Source: Actinomycetaceae bacterium (lineage in GTDB: Bacteria; Actinomycetota; Actinomycetes; Actinomycetales; Actinomycetaceae). Taken from it: a stretch of 64,000 bases of DNA. The notes beneath the pieces are model-generated. The model was not told where the DNA came from. It was given only the letters and a program-made list of their open reading frames with translations, and did not search any database. This document shows, piece by piece, positions 1 to 7,963 of this stretch. The translations under genes were made by a program, and so were the position numbers. Every line of letters begins with the position of its first letter. Positions within the stretch are counted from its first letter, which is position 1. The stretch is from assembly GCA_028724265.1 (NCBI GenBank), contig JAQYDG010000008.1:116161-180160 (forward strand). The letters are read 5' to 3'.

Positions 1-631
1 CTGCAAACGCGCCCATGATTGCCGGCCAGATCAGCAGGAACGCCAGCATCACCGCAACGTACGTCTGCACAGGAGTCCCTGGCAGGAGCGCTGCAACGTC
101 ATGAAAAACATTCGGATAATATGCCGGCTTACCCCCATAAAGAGGAGCCAAAGCGATCCGAGGATCTGCCGACGCCAGCTGACGTGTAAAGCGGAGAGCA
201 GAAAGATGAAACACCACGTCCCACGTCTGCGGAACCCGTTCACCCAGCCGAGAGCCAACCGCATAGGGTAGCGCACACAACAGACCAGCCAACGCGCAAA
301 CAGCCGTCACACAGGCACTCGGCGTGACGAAACGCCTCCGCCCACAACGCCCGCCACGCCCACGACGCAGGCGAGGAGAACCCTGCACGCCACAGAACCA
401 GGCAACCGCGCAGGAGAGCACCAGCACTGTGGTGGTGGCGATCCACGGTTTCCATGGCACCTTTGCCACGATAAACCCGAGGATCACCACCACCCATATA
501 CCGAGGCTCACTGCAGGAGCCGCAGCACACCGCAACGGCGTCGGCACATCGAGGCGAGACAGGATAAGCAGTCCCGGCGCCACGAGCACAACGACAGCAC
601 ACGCTGCTACCAGTAACGTCACCCACGCCAT
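1..631 (-). CDS. DUF6541-like polytopic membrane protein (partial, cut by window edge)
   Basis: An open frame reads from ATG at 631 to the left edge without a stop, giving about 210 N-terminal residues. A strong GGAGGG ribosome site lies just upstream. The first ~70 residues form hydrophobic helices, followed by an Arg-rich cytosolic loop and further helices. A W-D-V-V-F-H motif followed by Y-Y-P matches the W-D-S-L-F-H ... Y-Y-P block of the complete protein at 14709-17006, so the two are paralogues of the DUF6541 type. The function of this family is not established. In a polysaccharide locus it may be a membrane glycosyltransferase or polymerase, which is inference. The C-terminus lies outside the window. 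Confidence 0.8.
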   Translation of the reverse strand, partial: MAWVTLLVAACAVVVLVAPGLLILSRLDVPTPLRCAAAPAVSLGIWVVVILGFIVAKVPWKPWIATTTVLVLSCAVAWFCGVQGSPRLRRGRGGRCGRRRFVTPSACVTAVCALAGLLCALPYAVGSRLGERVPQTWDVVFHLSALRFTRQLASADPRIALAPLYGGKPAYYPNVFHDVAALLPGTPVQTYVAVMLAFLLIWPAIMGAFA

Positions 632-832
632 GTGCCCTCCACAGTGCAGTTAATACGCCTAGATGCCATGGCTCATCACAGGCGCGTCACACCATAAGCA
701 CCATGAAGGCGCTCACCTGAGCCGCAGCATCACTCTTCTACGCCGATCCTACGCGATCACCATGCGAATAATGAGCACTGGCTGCGCGGGAAAGAGGAAT
801 ATCCTGCACGCAGCCTTTCGCATCGGCTCAGC

Positions 833-2221
833 TCACTCCTGCTCAGCATCGGTTGCCAGAGCCGCGCGCGCAAACGCCTCGTCTGTCGCTGATTCCGTTG
901 CGGCGTCTTCGTAGTCGCGCCCGAGCCCAATGCGGACGTACTTTGCATCAGGGAAGTTCGCAGGATCCATTACTGTGCGTCCATCCAGAATGACGCGAGC
1001 GCCTGGAATCTGATCGGCCTTCAGCGTGCGGTATTCCTTATGATCGGCCTGCAGAATGGCAGCGTCCACTGGCTCACCATAGTGATAAGCATCAAAGCCG
1101 AAATGTGCCAGCTCGTCGTCAGTAAACATCGGATCGTGAACGACCACCTTCGCTCCGCGCTTGCGCAGTTCGTCAACGGTAGCAAACACGCCGGAAAATG
1201 CTGTTTCTTTCACGCCGCCGCGATAGGCTGCCCCCAACACAACCACTGTGGCACCATCCAGCGAGACGCCGTCCCGCGCCAGCACGTCAGCCAGGCGACC
1301 CACGGCGTAGGCAGGCATTTCCGAGTTGGCAATGCGGGCGTTACGCACCACCGTTGCATCCGGATCAGTCGATAAATACAGCCGCGGATACACAGGAATG
1401 CAGTGACCGCCCACAGCAATGCCCGGACGGTGAATATGCGAATAGGGCTGTGAATTGCACGCGTTGATCACCTTCATCACATCAATCCCCGCCTTATCCG
1501 CGAAGCGCGCAAACTGGTTTGCGAGGCCGATATTGACGTCTCGGTACGTCGTTTCGGCCAGCTTCGCCATTTCGGCAGCCTCGGCAGTACCCATATCCCA
1601 CACGCCGTTGGGCTGAGCGAGCTCTGGACGCTCGTCAAAGTCGAGAACCGACTGATAGAACGCAATTCCGCGCGCAGTACCGTCGTCCGTCAGCCCTCCC
1701 ACAAGTTTCGGGTAGGTGCGCAGATCTTGATAAACACGCCCAGTTAACACGCGCTCCGGCGAGAAGACCATCCAGAAGTCCTTGCTTTCCTCAAGACCAG
1801 AGAGCTTTTCGAGCATCGGCTTGAACCGGTTACGCGTTGTACCAACTGGAAGCGTTGTTTCGTACGTAATCAACGTCCCCGGCTTCAGGTTTTCACCAAC
1901 GGATGTTGTTGCCGCATCCATAATGGACAGATCCGGTTCCCACGTTTGATCATTGACGAACAGCGGCACCACGATGACGACGGCCTCCGCATTCGGGATC
2001 GCCTCACTGTAATCCGTCGTCGCCCGCAGCTTACCTGCAGGCACCAGATCCGCGAGCTTTTCCGCCATGCCGTATTCGCCGGGGAACGGCTCCTTTCCGT
2101 CATTAATCTTCGCGACGGTGGTGGGATTAATATCCACACCAATAACCTCATGACCCTTCGATGCATACTGGGTAGCGAGTGGCAAACCGATCTTGCCCAT
2201 TCCTACAACGGCAATTCTCAT
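833..2221 (-). CDS. UDP-N-acetylglucosamine 6-dehydrogenase-like nucleotide sugar dehydrogenase (WbpA-type)
   Basis: NAD-dependent UDP-sugar dehydrogenase that oxidises C6 of an N-acetylhexosamine to a uronate; cytosolic. The 462-residue protein has an N-terminal Rossmann fold (GMGKIGLP at 7-14), an ETTLPVGTT segment, FSPERV, and the catalytic-cysteine motif GGHCIPV with Cys at about 274. The C-terminal UDP-binding domain follows. ATG at 2221 was chosen over an upstream start because an AGAGGAAAA ribosome site precedes it and the Rossmann motif begins there. The neighbouring 3-oxidase, transaminase, acetyltransferase and 2-epimerase make it the likely first step (UDP-GlcNAc to UDP-GlcNAcA) of UDP-ManNAc3NAcA synthesis. 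Substrate specificity is inferred; UDP-ManNAc is the alternative. It is divergent from the epimerase at 2440. Confidence 0.85.
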   Translation of the reverse strand: MRIAVVGMGKIGLPLATQYASKGHEVIGVDINPTTVAKINDGKEPFPGEYGMAEKLADLVPAGKLRATTDYSEAIPNAEAVVIVVPLFVNDQTWEPDLSIMDAATTSVGENLKPGTLITYETTLPVGTTRNRFKPMLEKLSGLEESKDFWMVFSPERVLTGRVYQDLRTYPKLVGGLTDDGTARGIAFYQSVLDFDERPELAQPNGVWDMGTAEAAEMAKLAETTYRDVNIGLANQFARFADKAGIDVMKVINACNSQPYSHIHRPGIAVGGHCIPVYPRLYLSTDPDATVVRNARIANSEMPAYAVGRLADVLARDGVSLDGATVVVLGAAYRGGVKETAFSGVFATVDELRKRGAKVVVHDPMFTDDELAHFGFDAYHYGEPVDAAILQADHKEYRTLKADQIPGARVILDGRTVMDPANFPDAKYVRIGLGRDYEDAATESATDEAFARAALATDAEQE

Positions 2222-2357
2222 TTTTCCTCTTTCCACCATGGACGCATGTCTCCACTTTTGACACATGAAAACTCTTTTAGGCAGCACTAGTAGGCCGCAA
2301 TCTCAACGTCAGAAGTCTACCGGCAACTGCATGCAAAGGATCAGACTTTCATCTGAG

Positions 2358-2417
2358 TGCTCAACGCCGCCAGCGGATGCTCAACCTCGCCGTTGGATGT
2401 TCAACTTCGCCGGCAAA
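2358..2417. repeat. Three tandem 20-bp repeats upstream of the epimerase gene
   Basis: Three head-to-tail 20-bp units lie at 2358-2377, 2378-2397 and 2398-2417, each of the form TGYTCAAC..CGCC....A. They end ten bases before a TAGACT -10 hexamer and so fill the -35 and upstream region of that promoter. A 20-bp period is about two helical turns, which would suit a cooperatively binding regulator. A neutral slippage duplication is the alternative. Confidence 0.8.
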
Positions 2418-2426
2418 TGTGCCAGG

Positions 2427-2432
2427 TAGACT
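2427..2432 (+). promoter_or_regulatory. -10 hexamer TAGACT, leaderless start of the 2440 gene
   Basis: TAGACT ends 7 nt before the ATG at 2440, and there is no Shine-Dalgarno between them, so transcription would begin at or next to the start codon. No good -35 is seen; the tandem repeats occupy that position. Confidence 0.55.
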
Positions 2433-2439
2433 CCACCCT

Positions 2440-3507
2440 ATGAAGATCATGTCTATTGTTGGGGCAAGACCCCAATTCGTGAAGCTGGCTCCTATTGCGC
2501 GCGCGGCGGCACAAGCCAACGTTGACCACATGATTGTCCATACCGGGCAGCATTATGATCCTCTGCTTTCCGACGTGTTTTTCTCCGACCTCGGTATCCC
2601 GGCTCCAGATGTTCATCTCAACATCGGGTCAGGATCCCATGCTCAACAAACAGGCATGATGCTTCAGGCTCTTGAGCCCGTGATTCAGGACGCGCATCCA
2701 GACTGGGTTCTGGTGTATGGCGACACGAATTCCACGCTGGCTGGGGCACTTGCAGCCGTCAAAATTCACCAGAACGTCGCCCATTTAGAGGCTGGCCTAC
2801 GTTCGTTTAACCGTGCAATGCCCGAAGAAATCAACCGAGTCCTCACCGACCATGCTTCCGATCTGCTGCTGGCACCCACACGTGTTGCGATGCGTCACCT
2901 GGCTGACGAAGGATTAGCCGAGCGTTCAGTGGAGGTTGGCGATGTGATGACGGACGTCCTTTTTGCCGTTCAACACCGTGTTCAAGAGGGACGCACACCC
3001 AACCCCATCGCTGACGAATTCGGTTTTACGCCTCAACAGTATGCCTTAGCGACGATCCACCGGGCAGAAAACACCGATGATCCCGTGAGGCTGCGCAGCA
3101 TCGTTGATGCACTCGCCCGCGTTCCCCTCCCCGTCGTTGTGCTTGCTCACCCGCGTTTGCGAGCGAAAGCGCACGACGCGGGAATTGATCTGAATGTGGG
3201 CTCGATTCGCTTGCACGATGCACTGCCCTATCCGCAACTTATTGCTGCCGCGATGCAGTCAGCACATATCGTGACTGATTCGGGAGGACTGCAAAAGGAA
3301 GCCTTCCTTCTACGCATTCCCACCACAACAGTCCGCCCACAAACTGAGTGGGTGGAAACGGTGGAACTCGGATGGAACCGACTCGTTGAGCCAGAAGGAC
3401 TTGTGGAATCTGTGACGCGCCAAGCTCCGCCCGCAGTATCGGATACGCCATATGGCACGGGGGACGCCGCACGCAGGGTCGTCAGCGTCTTGATCGACCG
3501 CGCTTAG
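2440..3507 (+). CDS. Non-hydrolysing UDP-N-acetylglucosamine 2-epimerase family, WbpI-like
   Basis: Inverts C2 of a UDP-GlcNAc-type sugar to the manno configuration; cytosolic. The 355-residue protein starts with MKIMSIVGARPQ, has HTGQHYD near 34-40, GDTNST, HLEAGLRS and the TDSGGLQKE block. Its last conserved segment reads RPQTEWVETVELGWN, as in WbpI-type UDP-GlcNAc(3NAc)A 2-epimerases, whereas the paralogue at 9168 has the WecB-type NTERPEA. I therefore infer that it works last in the UDP-ManNAc3NAcA route. The start is ATG 2440, where the conserved region begins. Upstream in-frame codons run through the 20-bp repeats and are not thought to be translated. The 3' end overlaps the convergent glycosyltransferase by 4 nt. 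Confidence 0.85.
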   Translation: MKIMSIVGARPQFVKLAPIARAAAQANVDHMIVHTGQHYDPLLSDVFFSDLGIPAPDVHLNIGSGSHAQQTGMMLQALEPVIQDAHPDWVLVYGDTNSTLAGALAAVKIHQNVAHLEAGLRSFNRAMPEEINRVLTDHASDLLLAPTRVAMRHLADEGLAERSVEVGDVMTDVLFAVQHRVQEGRTPNPIADEFGFTPQQYALATIHRAENTDDPVRLRSIVDALARVPLPVVVLAHPRLRAKAHDAGIDLNVGSIRLHDALPYPQLIAAAMQSAHIVTDSGGLQKEAFLLRIPTTTVRPQTEWVETVELGWNRLVEPEGLVESVTRQAPPAVSDTPYGTGDAARRVVSVLIDRA

Positions 3508-4733
3508 TGCCTGATCGCGTCAAGAATGGCGGTGGCTGCCTTTTGCGCTGTGGCCGCAACCGAATGATGCTCCACAACCCATTCCCGCATATGGGCATAG
3601 GTCAAGGTGCCGTCCAGTATGCTGCGCATTGCATTCGCTACCGCCTGCACATCATATGGCGCTGCCACACCAAGCCCATTGCGTTCAATATCCTCCTTCG
3701 CAGGCCCTACCCCCGCATAGAGCACAGGCGTGTTGCATGCGAGCGCAGCAAAAACCTTCGTCGGATAGGCGAAATCGTAACCGTTACCAGGTTTGATGCT
3801 CACGAGGCAGGCACGCGCTATGCGCTGCCACCCTGCAGCCTGGTCAGGTGAAACTTTCCCGAAATAAATGTGTTCCCCGCCCGGCGCATCCGCAATGCGT
3901 TGAAGCGCTTCCCGCGAGGTTCCTTGCCCCAAAAACAACAACCGTGCCTGCGGATAGTGATCCGCAATGCGGGTGAACGCTTCGGCGAAGATTTCCGCAC
4001 CCTGCCACTCCGAATACGTCCCGGCATAGACAAACCAATCGCCATCACGCGGATCCGCGCCGCCCACCGGCTGTGGCATATCGCCACGATCAGTGAATAC
4101 GTCTGTATCAATACCGTTGGGCACAAGGGTCACATGCTGGGCACCCAGATCGCGGCATCGAGAAGCGACTGCGTCGGAAATGGCCAGGACGCAGCTCGCA
4201 CCATGCAAAGCGAAACCTTCAGCGAGGCGAAGAGCTTTCACAACGAGTTGTGGAGCATCACTGGCCGCATCCGACCACACGTCCGCCGCGTAGTACGCAT
4301 ATGGACGCCGCTTCAACGCCGAGAGCACTCGAACCATCGCACCTGTTGTCGGCGGAGGCTCACTCACATAAATCTGGGGCCGAGGGCTGAACAAGAGCCG
4401 AAAAAACGACGGGATATCGAAGCTCATGTAGGGCAGATAACCGCGGATATATCCAGTTTCGTCACGCAGTGCTTGTACCCGCTTGACGTAAACACCTGGC
4501 AGCTGATCCACATGCGCATGAACGTGTCGTTTTTTCCCGGGCGCTGGAAGGCTCGTCAACACCGATACGCGCTGCCCGGCTTTTACCAGCGCCTTCACGA
4601 GCGCTTCCAGCCGGAATGACGCTGCGGCTGGCTCAGGGGAGAAAATGCGGGACACTACCTGGACGTCACCCACCGGAAGAACATCACCCACCTCACGTCG
4701 ATATTCACGATGCAGCCACCGCGGCTTTTTCAT
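3504..4733 (-). CDS. Glycosyltransferase family 4 (GT-B fold)
   Basis: Retaining GT-B glycosyltransferase of 409 residues, probably adding a sugar to a lipid-linked intermediate at the inner face of the membrane. Visible features are the N-terminal SPEPAAASFR segment, PPPTTGAMV, VLAISDAV and the VPNGIDTDVF hinge motif near residue 210. The C-terminal nucleotide-sugar site includes FAYPTKVFAALACNTPVL. ATG 4733 follows GGGGCGGGA; a GTG one codon upstream is equally possible. It is the last gene of the minus-strand run 10331-3504. Donor and acceptor cannot be read from sequence. Confidence 0.85.
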   Translation of the reverse strand: MKKPRWLHREYRREVGDVLPVGDVQVVSRIFSPEPAAASFRLEALVKALVKAGQRVSVLTSLPAPGKKRHVHAHVDQLPGVYVKRVQALRDETGYIRGYLPYMSFDIPSFFRLLFSPRPQIYVSEPPPTTGAMVRVLSALKRRPYAYYAADVWSDAASDAPQLVVKALRLAEGFALHGASCVLAISDAVASRCRDLGAQHVTLVPNGIDTDVFTDRGDMPQPVGGADPRDGDWFVYAGTYSEWQGAEIFAEAFTRIADHYPQARLLFLGQGTSREALQRIADAPGGEHIYFGKVSPDQAAGWQRIARACLVSIKPGNGYDFAYPTKVFAALACNTPVLYAGVGPAKEDIERNGLGVAAPYDVQAVANAMRSILDGTLTYAHMREWVVEHHSVAATAQKAATAILDAIRH

Positions 4734-4824
4734 CACTATCCCGCCCCTTATCCGCTGTACTGGTTCTCGTTATGCCCTGTCTTGTACAGTTTATCGTCAC
4801 GTTTATCCGGTGTTCTTCGTTCAG

Positions 4825-4854
4825 TGTTTGCTCGCTGCTGTGTTTGCTCGCTGC
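4825..4854. repeat. Tandem 16-bp duplication
   Basis: The unit TGTTTGCTCGCTGCTG at 4825-4840 is followed directly by its first 14 bases. It lies in the 190-bp gap between the glycosyltransferase and oxidoreductase genes. No function is apparent. Confidence 0.75.
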
Positions 4855-4923
4855 GGCGTTCGCTGAGTGGCCTCACGCTTCTGCTGTGCGCATATGCCGA
4901 AATGCCTCACGCCCGCGACACGT

Positions 4924-5910
4924 TCAGAGGCTCACCGTTGTGTTGGTATCGGCCGACTGCAGCATCGCATCCACAACGCGCAGCGTCTGCAGCGCATCAG
5001 CGATAGGAACGATATCGCTCGTATCGCCGTTGAGAGCTTTGACGAAATGCTCATGTTCAACACGCAACGGTTCGCGCACCTCGAGGGCATACTGCTTCAC
5101 TTCACCGACGCTGACACCACGCACATTCGCAACCTGATCCCACTCGACTTCCTTGGTGCCGTTCTCGAAAAAGGTCAGTGTTGAATTCATCGTATCGGCA
5201 ACGAACGTGCCCTTCTCGCCAGACACAACCGTCACGCGCTCCTTGAACGGACTGAACCAGTTGACGATGTGGTTCACAAGGACTCCGTTTTCGAGCTGGC
5301 CAGTGGAAATGAGGAAGTCTTCATGCTGCCTGCCAGAGGTGCGCGCTGTTTGGGCGGCAACTGACGAGTATCGGGCACCTCCGATCCACTGCGCAACATC
5401 CACATCGTGCGTGGCTAAATCCTTGACCACGCCTACATCGGTGATACGAGCCGGGAACGGCCCCTGCCTACGGCTGCTGATTTGGAAAATCGCACCGAGC
5501 TCGCCTGCCGCGATGCGCTTGTGCATTTCCCGCATCGCAGGGTTGCAGCGCTCCACATAGCCAGCAGCTGCAATGAGCCCTGCTTCGTCAAAAGCGTGAA
5601 CAAGTGCCTCGCCCTCAGACACCTCGCTCGCCAAAGGCTTTTCGATCATCACATGAACACCGGCATGTGCAAGCTTCACACCAGTGTCCGCATGTAACGC
5701 CGTCGGCACAGCAATAATCGCGGCATCGATACCAGCATCAATCAGCGCGTCAACATCGGGGAGGATCGGCAGATCACCCGCCACTGCATACCTATCGCCA
5801 TCGGCATCAGCAACCGCGACGAGGGTTTCCCCCGGAGTTTCGCGCACATTGCGTACATGGTGGCGCCCCATAGATCCCAAACCAATGACACCAACACGCA
5901 GGTCAGCCAT
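4924..5910 (-). CDS. Gfo/Idh/MocA oxidoreductase, UDP-GlcNAcA 3-dehydrogenase-like (WbpB/WlbA type)
   Basis: NAD(P)-dependent sugar oxidoreductase, cytosolic, 328 residues. The N-terminal Rossmann fold carries VIGLGSMGRHH at 8-18, the conserved EKPLA lies near 94-98, and the catalytic-region DLATHDVD segment near 168-175, as in the Gfo/Idh/MocA family. With an adjacent DegT/DnrJ aminotransferase and hexapeptide acetyltransferase, the expected role is oxidation of UDP-GlcNAcA at C3 to the 3-keto sugar. That role is inference from context. The start ATG at 5910 follows GGGAGAAGAGAAAC. It is downstream of, and co-directional with, the aminotransferase gene. Confidence 0.85.
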   Translation of the reverse strand: MADLRVGVIGLGSMGRHHVRNVRETPGETLVAVADADGDRYAVAGDLPILPDVDALIDAGIDAAIIAVPTALHADTGVKLAHAGVHVMIEKPLASEVSEGEALVHAFDEAGLIAAAGYVERCNPAMREMHKRIAAGELGAIFQISSRRQGPFPARITDVGVVKDLATHDVDVAQWIGGARYSSVAAQTARTSGRQHEDFLISTGQLENGVLVNHIVNWFSPFKERVTVVSGEKGTFVADTMNSTLTFFENGTKEVEWDQVANVRGVSVGEVKQYALEVREPLRVEHEHFVKALNGDTSDIVPIADALQTLRVVDAMLQSADTNTTVSL

Positions 5911-6095
5911 GTTTCTCTTCTCCCTACTATCCCTACAGCGCTATTTCTCCAACACGGGTGTACCGGAACGGGCGCGCGGCTCATCTTCACACACTTCTTC
6001 GCACGTTTCTTCTAGTGTTTCGCCTCGTGTACCTCGTCGCCTGCACATCCCTGTACATCGTTAATCTGTACGCGTTGTCACCTGTACTCGGCCGC

Positions 6096-7196
6096 TTAGG
6101 CGCCCGCCTTTGCTAACGCATTGACGGCGGTGACGATACGATCCAAATCCTCCTGATCGAGGGAAGGATGCACGGGCAGCGAGAGCACCTCTTCAGACGC
6201 CTTGCGCGTGACAGGTAAGTCAAGACCCTCAGCAAAATGACGCAGCGACGGCAATTGGTGGTTCGGAATGGGATAGTACACACCACTGCCGATGTTGTAC
6301 TCTTCCTTCAACGCCTTCTGGAAACCGTCGCGGTCTTCTGGAACGCGAATCGTGTACTGGTGGTACACGTGGCTGGCTTCGGGTGCGACAGGCGGAACTG
6401 TCACGCCTTCCAAATTCTCATCGAAGTATGCGGCATGTGCTTTGCGCGCCTGCATCCAGCCGTCAATCTTCGTCAGCTGAACGCGCCCAATAGCTGCATG
6501 AATATTCGTCATACGAAGGTTGTAGCCAATCACTTCGTTTTCATACTGCTTTTCCATGCCCTGGTTGCGATACAGGCGGCTCAAGCGCGCATGTTCGTCA
6601 GTTTCGGATGTAATCATGCCGCCTTCACCCGACGTCATATTCTTTGTGGGATACAAAGAAAAGGCACCGAACACGCCGAATGTGCCGACCGGTTGGCCAT
6701 TCCAGGTTGCTCCATGCGCCTGGGCAGCATCTTCAAACAGCATCACACCATGCTTCTCGGCGATCTGAGCCAATGCCGTCATATTGGCCGGATGTCCGTA
6801 CAGGTGAACCGGCAGGATACCTTTCGTTTTATCCGTGATGGCGGCTTCTACTGCTGCCGGATCAACGCAGAAATAATCAGGTTCAATGTCAACAAAGACG
6901 GGCGTTGCACCGGTCAGCGCAACAGAGTTGGCTGTTGCAGCAAAGGTGAAGGATGGAACAATGACCTCGTCCCCAGGCCCAACCCCAGCGGAGAGGAGGC
7001 CAACAAGCAGCGCGGACGTCCCTGCGTTGACCGCCACCGTTGGGCGCCCTGCCCCAAAACGCGCGCTGAATTCACGCTCGAATTCCGCGACCTCAGTACC
7101 TTGTGCAAGCATACCGGAGGCCAACACATGATCGACCGCTTTGCGTTCTTCCATGCCAATAATCGGCTTCGCCGCAGGGATAAAACCTGTGCTCAT
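6096..7196 (-). CDS. DegT/DnrJ/EryC1 PLP aminotransferase (WbpE/WlbC type)
   Basis: PLP-dependent sugar aminotransferase, 366 residues, cytosolic. It begins with FIPAAKPIIG. PLP contacts are visible in the EDAAQAHGA block near 155-163, and the Schiff-base lysine is in SLYPTKNMTSGEGG (Lys near 185). Context predicts amination of UDP-3-keto-GlcNAcA to the 3-amino sugar using glutamate, the step between the Gfo/Idh enzyme and the acetyltransferase. The start ATG 7196 has GAGGAG 8 nt upstream. The gene begins only 12 nt after the acetyltransferase stop, so the two are almost certainly cotranscribed. Confidence 0.9.
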   Translation of the reverse strand: MSTGFIPAAKPIIGMEERKAVDHVLASGMLAQGTEVAEFEREFSARFGAGRPTVAVNAGTSALLVGLLSAGVGPGDEVIVPSFTFAATANSVALTGATPVFVDIEPDYFCVDPAAVEAAITDKTKGILPVHLYGHPANMTALAQIAEKHGVMLFEDAAQAHGATWNGQPVGTFGVFGAFSLYPTKNMTSGEGGMITSETDEHARLSRLYRNQGMEKQYENEVIGYNLRMTNIHAAIGRVQLTKIDGWMQARKAHAAYFDENLEGVTVPPVAPEASHVYHQYTIRVPEDRDGFQKALKEEYNIGSGVYYPIPNHQLPSLRHFAEGLDLPVTRKASEEVLSLPVHPSLDQEDLDRIVTAVNALAKAGA

Positions 7197-7208
7197 CTCA
7201 CTTACTCC

Positions 7209-7847
7209 TCAGTCTTTTTCTTTTTCGTACGGGTTACCGGGTTCGTGCTCATCCGTATCACGCCGAAGCTTCCCATCGCTCTCGGTATATGTTTCCCCCG
7301 TGATCGGGCATCTAAACTTTCCTGGCTGGTCAGCGACTGGTTCTAAGCGAACTCCAGCACGCCCCACCCAGCCGATGTGACGCGCGGGCACGCCGACCAT
7401 CAGTGCATAGTCGGGAACATCGTGCGTCACCACTGCGCCTGAACCGATCGTTGCCCATGCACCAATCGTCACCGGGGCAACACAAACCGCGCGCGCACCA
7501 ACGGCAGACCCTTCATTGATCACAACGCCAACAGCTTCCCAGTCGGACGCAGATTTCAGCGTGCCATCTGGGTTGACGGCTCGTGGCCACTGGTCATTCG
7601 TCAACACTGCCGCAGGGCCGATAAACACACCATCAGCAAGCTGAGCGGGTTCGTACACCAGCGCATAATTCTGGATCTTGCAGTTGTTGCCTACGTGCAC
7701 GCCCGAATCGATATATGCTCCCCTGCCAATCACGCAGTTCTCTCCGAGCACAGCGTTCTCACGAATCTGCGCATAGTCCCAGATGGCACACCCATCTCCG
7801 ATGCGGGTGTTATCACCGATCTGTGCGCTGTGAACAATCCGAGTCAT
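7209..7847 (-). CDS. Left-handed beta-helix acetyltransferase (WbpD/WlbB type)
   Basis: Trimeric hexapeptide-repeat N-acetyltransferase, 212 residues. Repeats of the isoleucine/valine-patch type run from about residue 5 to 170, with an inserted NDQWPRAVNPDG loop near 85 that is typical of WbpD/WlbB enzymes. Its expected reaction is acetyl-CoA-dependent acetylation of the 3-amino group of UDP-GlcNAc3NA. ATG 7847 was chosen because a TATGCT hexamer ends exactly 7 nt upstream and similarity starts at MTRIVHSAQIG; longer starts (7874) lack a ribosome site. The C-terminal ~45 residues (from KFRCPITGE on) form a charged tail outside the helix. It is followed by the aminotransferase after 12 nt. Confidence 0.85.
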   Translation of the reverse strand: MTRIVHSAQIGDNTRIGDGCAIWDYAQIRENAVLGENCVIGRGAYIDSGVHVGNNCKIQNYALVYEPAQLADGVFIGPAAVLTNDQWPRAVNPDGTLKSASDWEAVGVVINEGSAVGARAVCVAPVTIGAWATIGSGAVVTHDVPDYALMVGVPARHIGWVGRAGVRLEPVADQPGKFRCPITGETYTESDGKLRRDTDEHEPGNPYEKEKD

Positions 7848-7854
7848 AGTGCCT

Positions 7855-7860
7855 AGCATA
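7855..7860 (-). promoter_or_regulatory. -10 hexamer TATGCT, leaderless start of the acetyltransferase
   Basis: On the minus strand TATGCT is followed by 7 nt and then ATG 7847, with no Shine-Dalgarno. This suggests an internal promoter driving acetyltransferase, aminotransferase and possibly the oxidoreductase. Confidence 0.5.
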
Positions 7861-7892
7861 CTGATGTGGAGCATGAGTGTGTTCGATACGTC

Positions 7893-7922
7893 TCATTCAG
7901 CATCACGTCATTCAGGATCACG
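7893..7922. repeat. Tandem 15-bp repeat
   Basis: TCATTCAGCATCACG is followed directly by a copy with one change, and looser copies (TTCATTCAGCA, TTATTCAGCG) continue towards 7975. It lies between the glycosyltransferase stop and the acetyltransferase promoter. Confidence 0.75.
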
Positions 7923-7963
7923 AAGTTCCGTTCGGCATCACAGCTTCATTCAGCAGTACTGAT

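Noticed and set aside
240..626. Minus-strand frame of 128 residues at the left edge
   Set aside because: It lies in another frame of the DUF6541-like gene read from ATG 631, which has the ribosome site and membrane helices.
6237..7346. Long plus-strand frame (369 codons) over the aminotransferase and acetyltransferase
   Set aside because: It is antisense to well-supported genes, has no domain pattern and its composition is that of an opposite-strand shadow.
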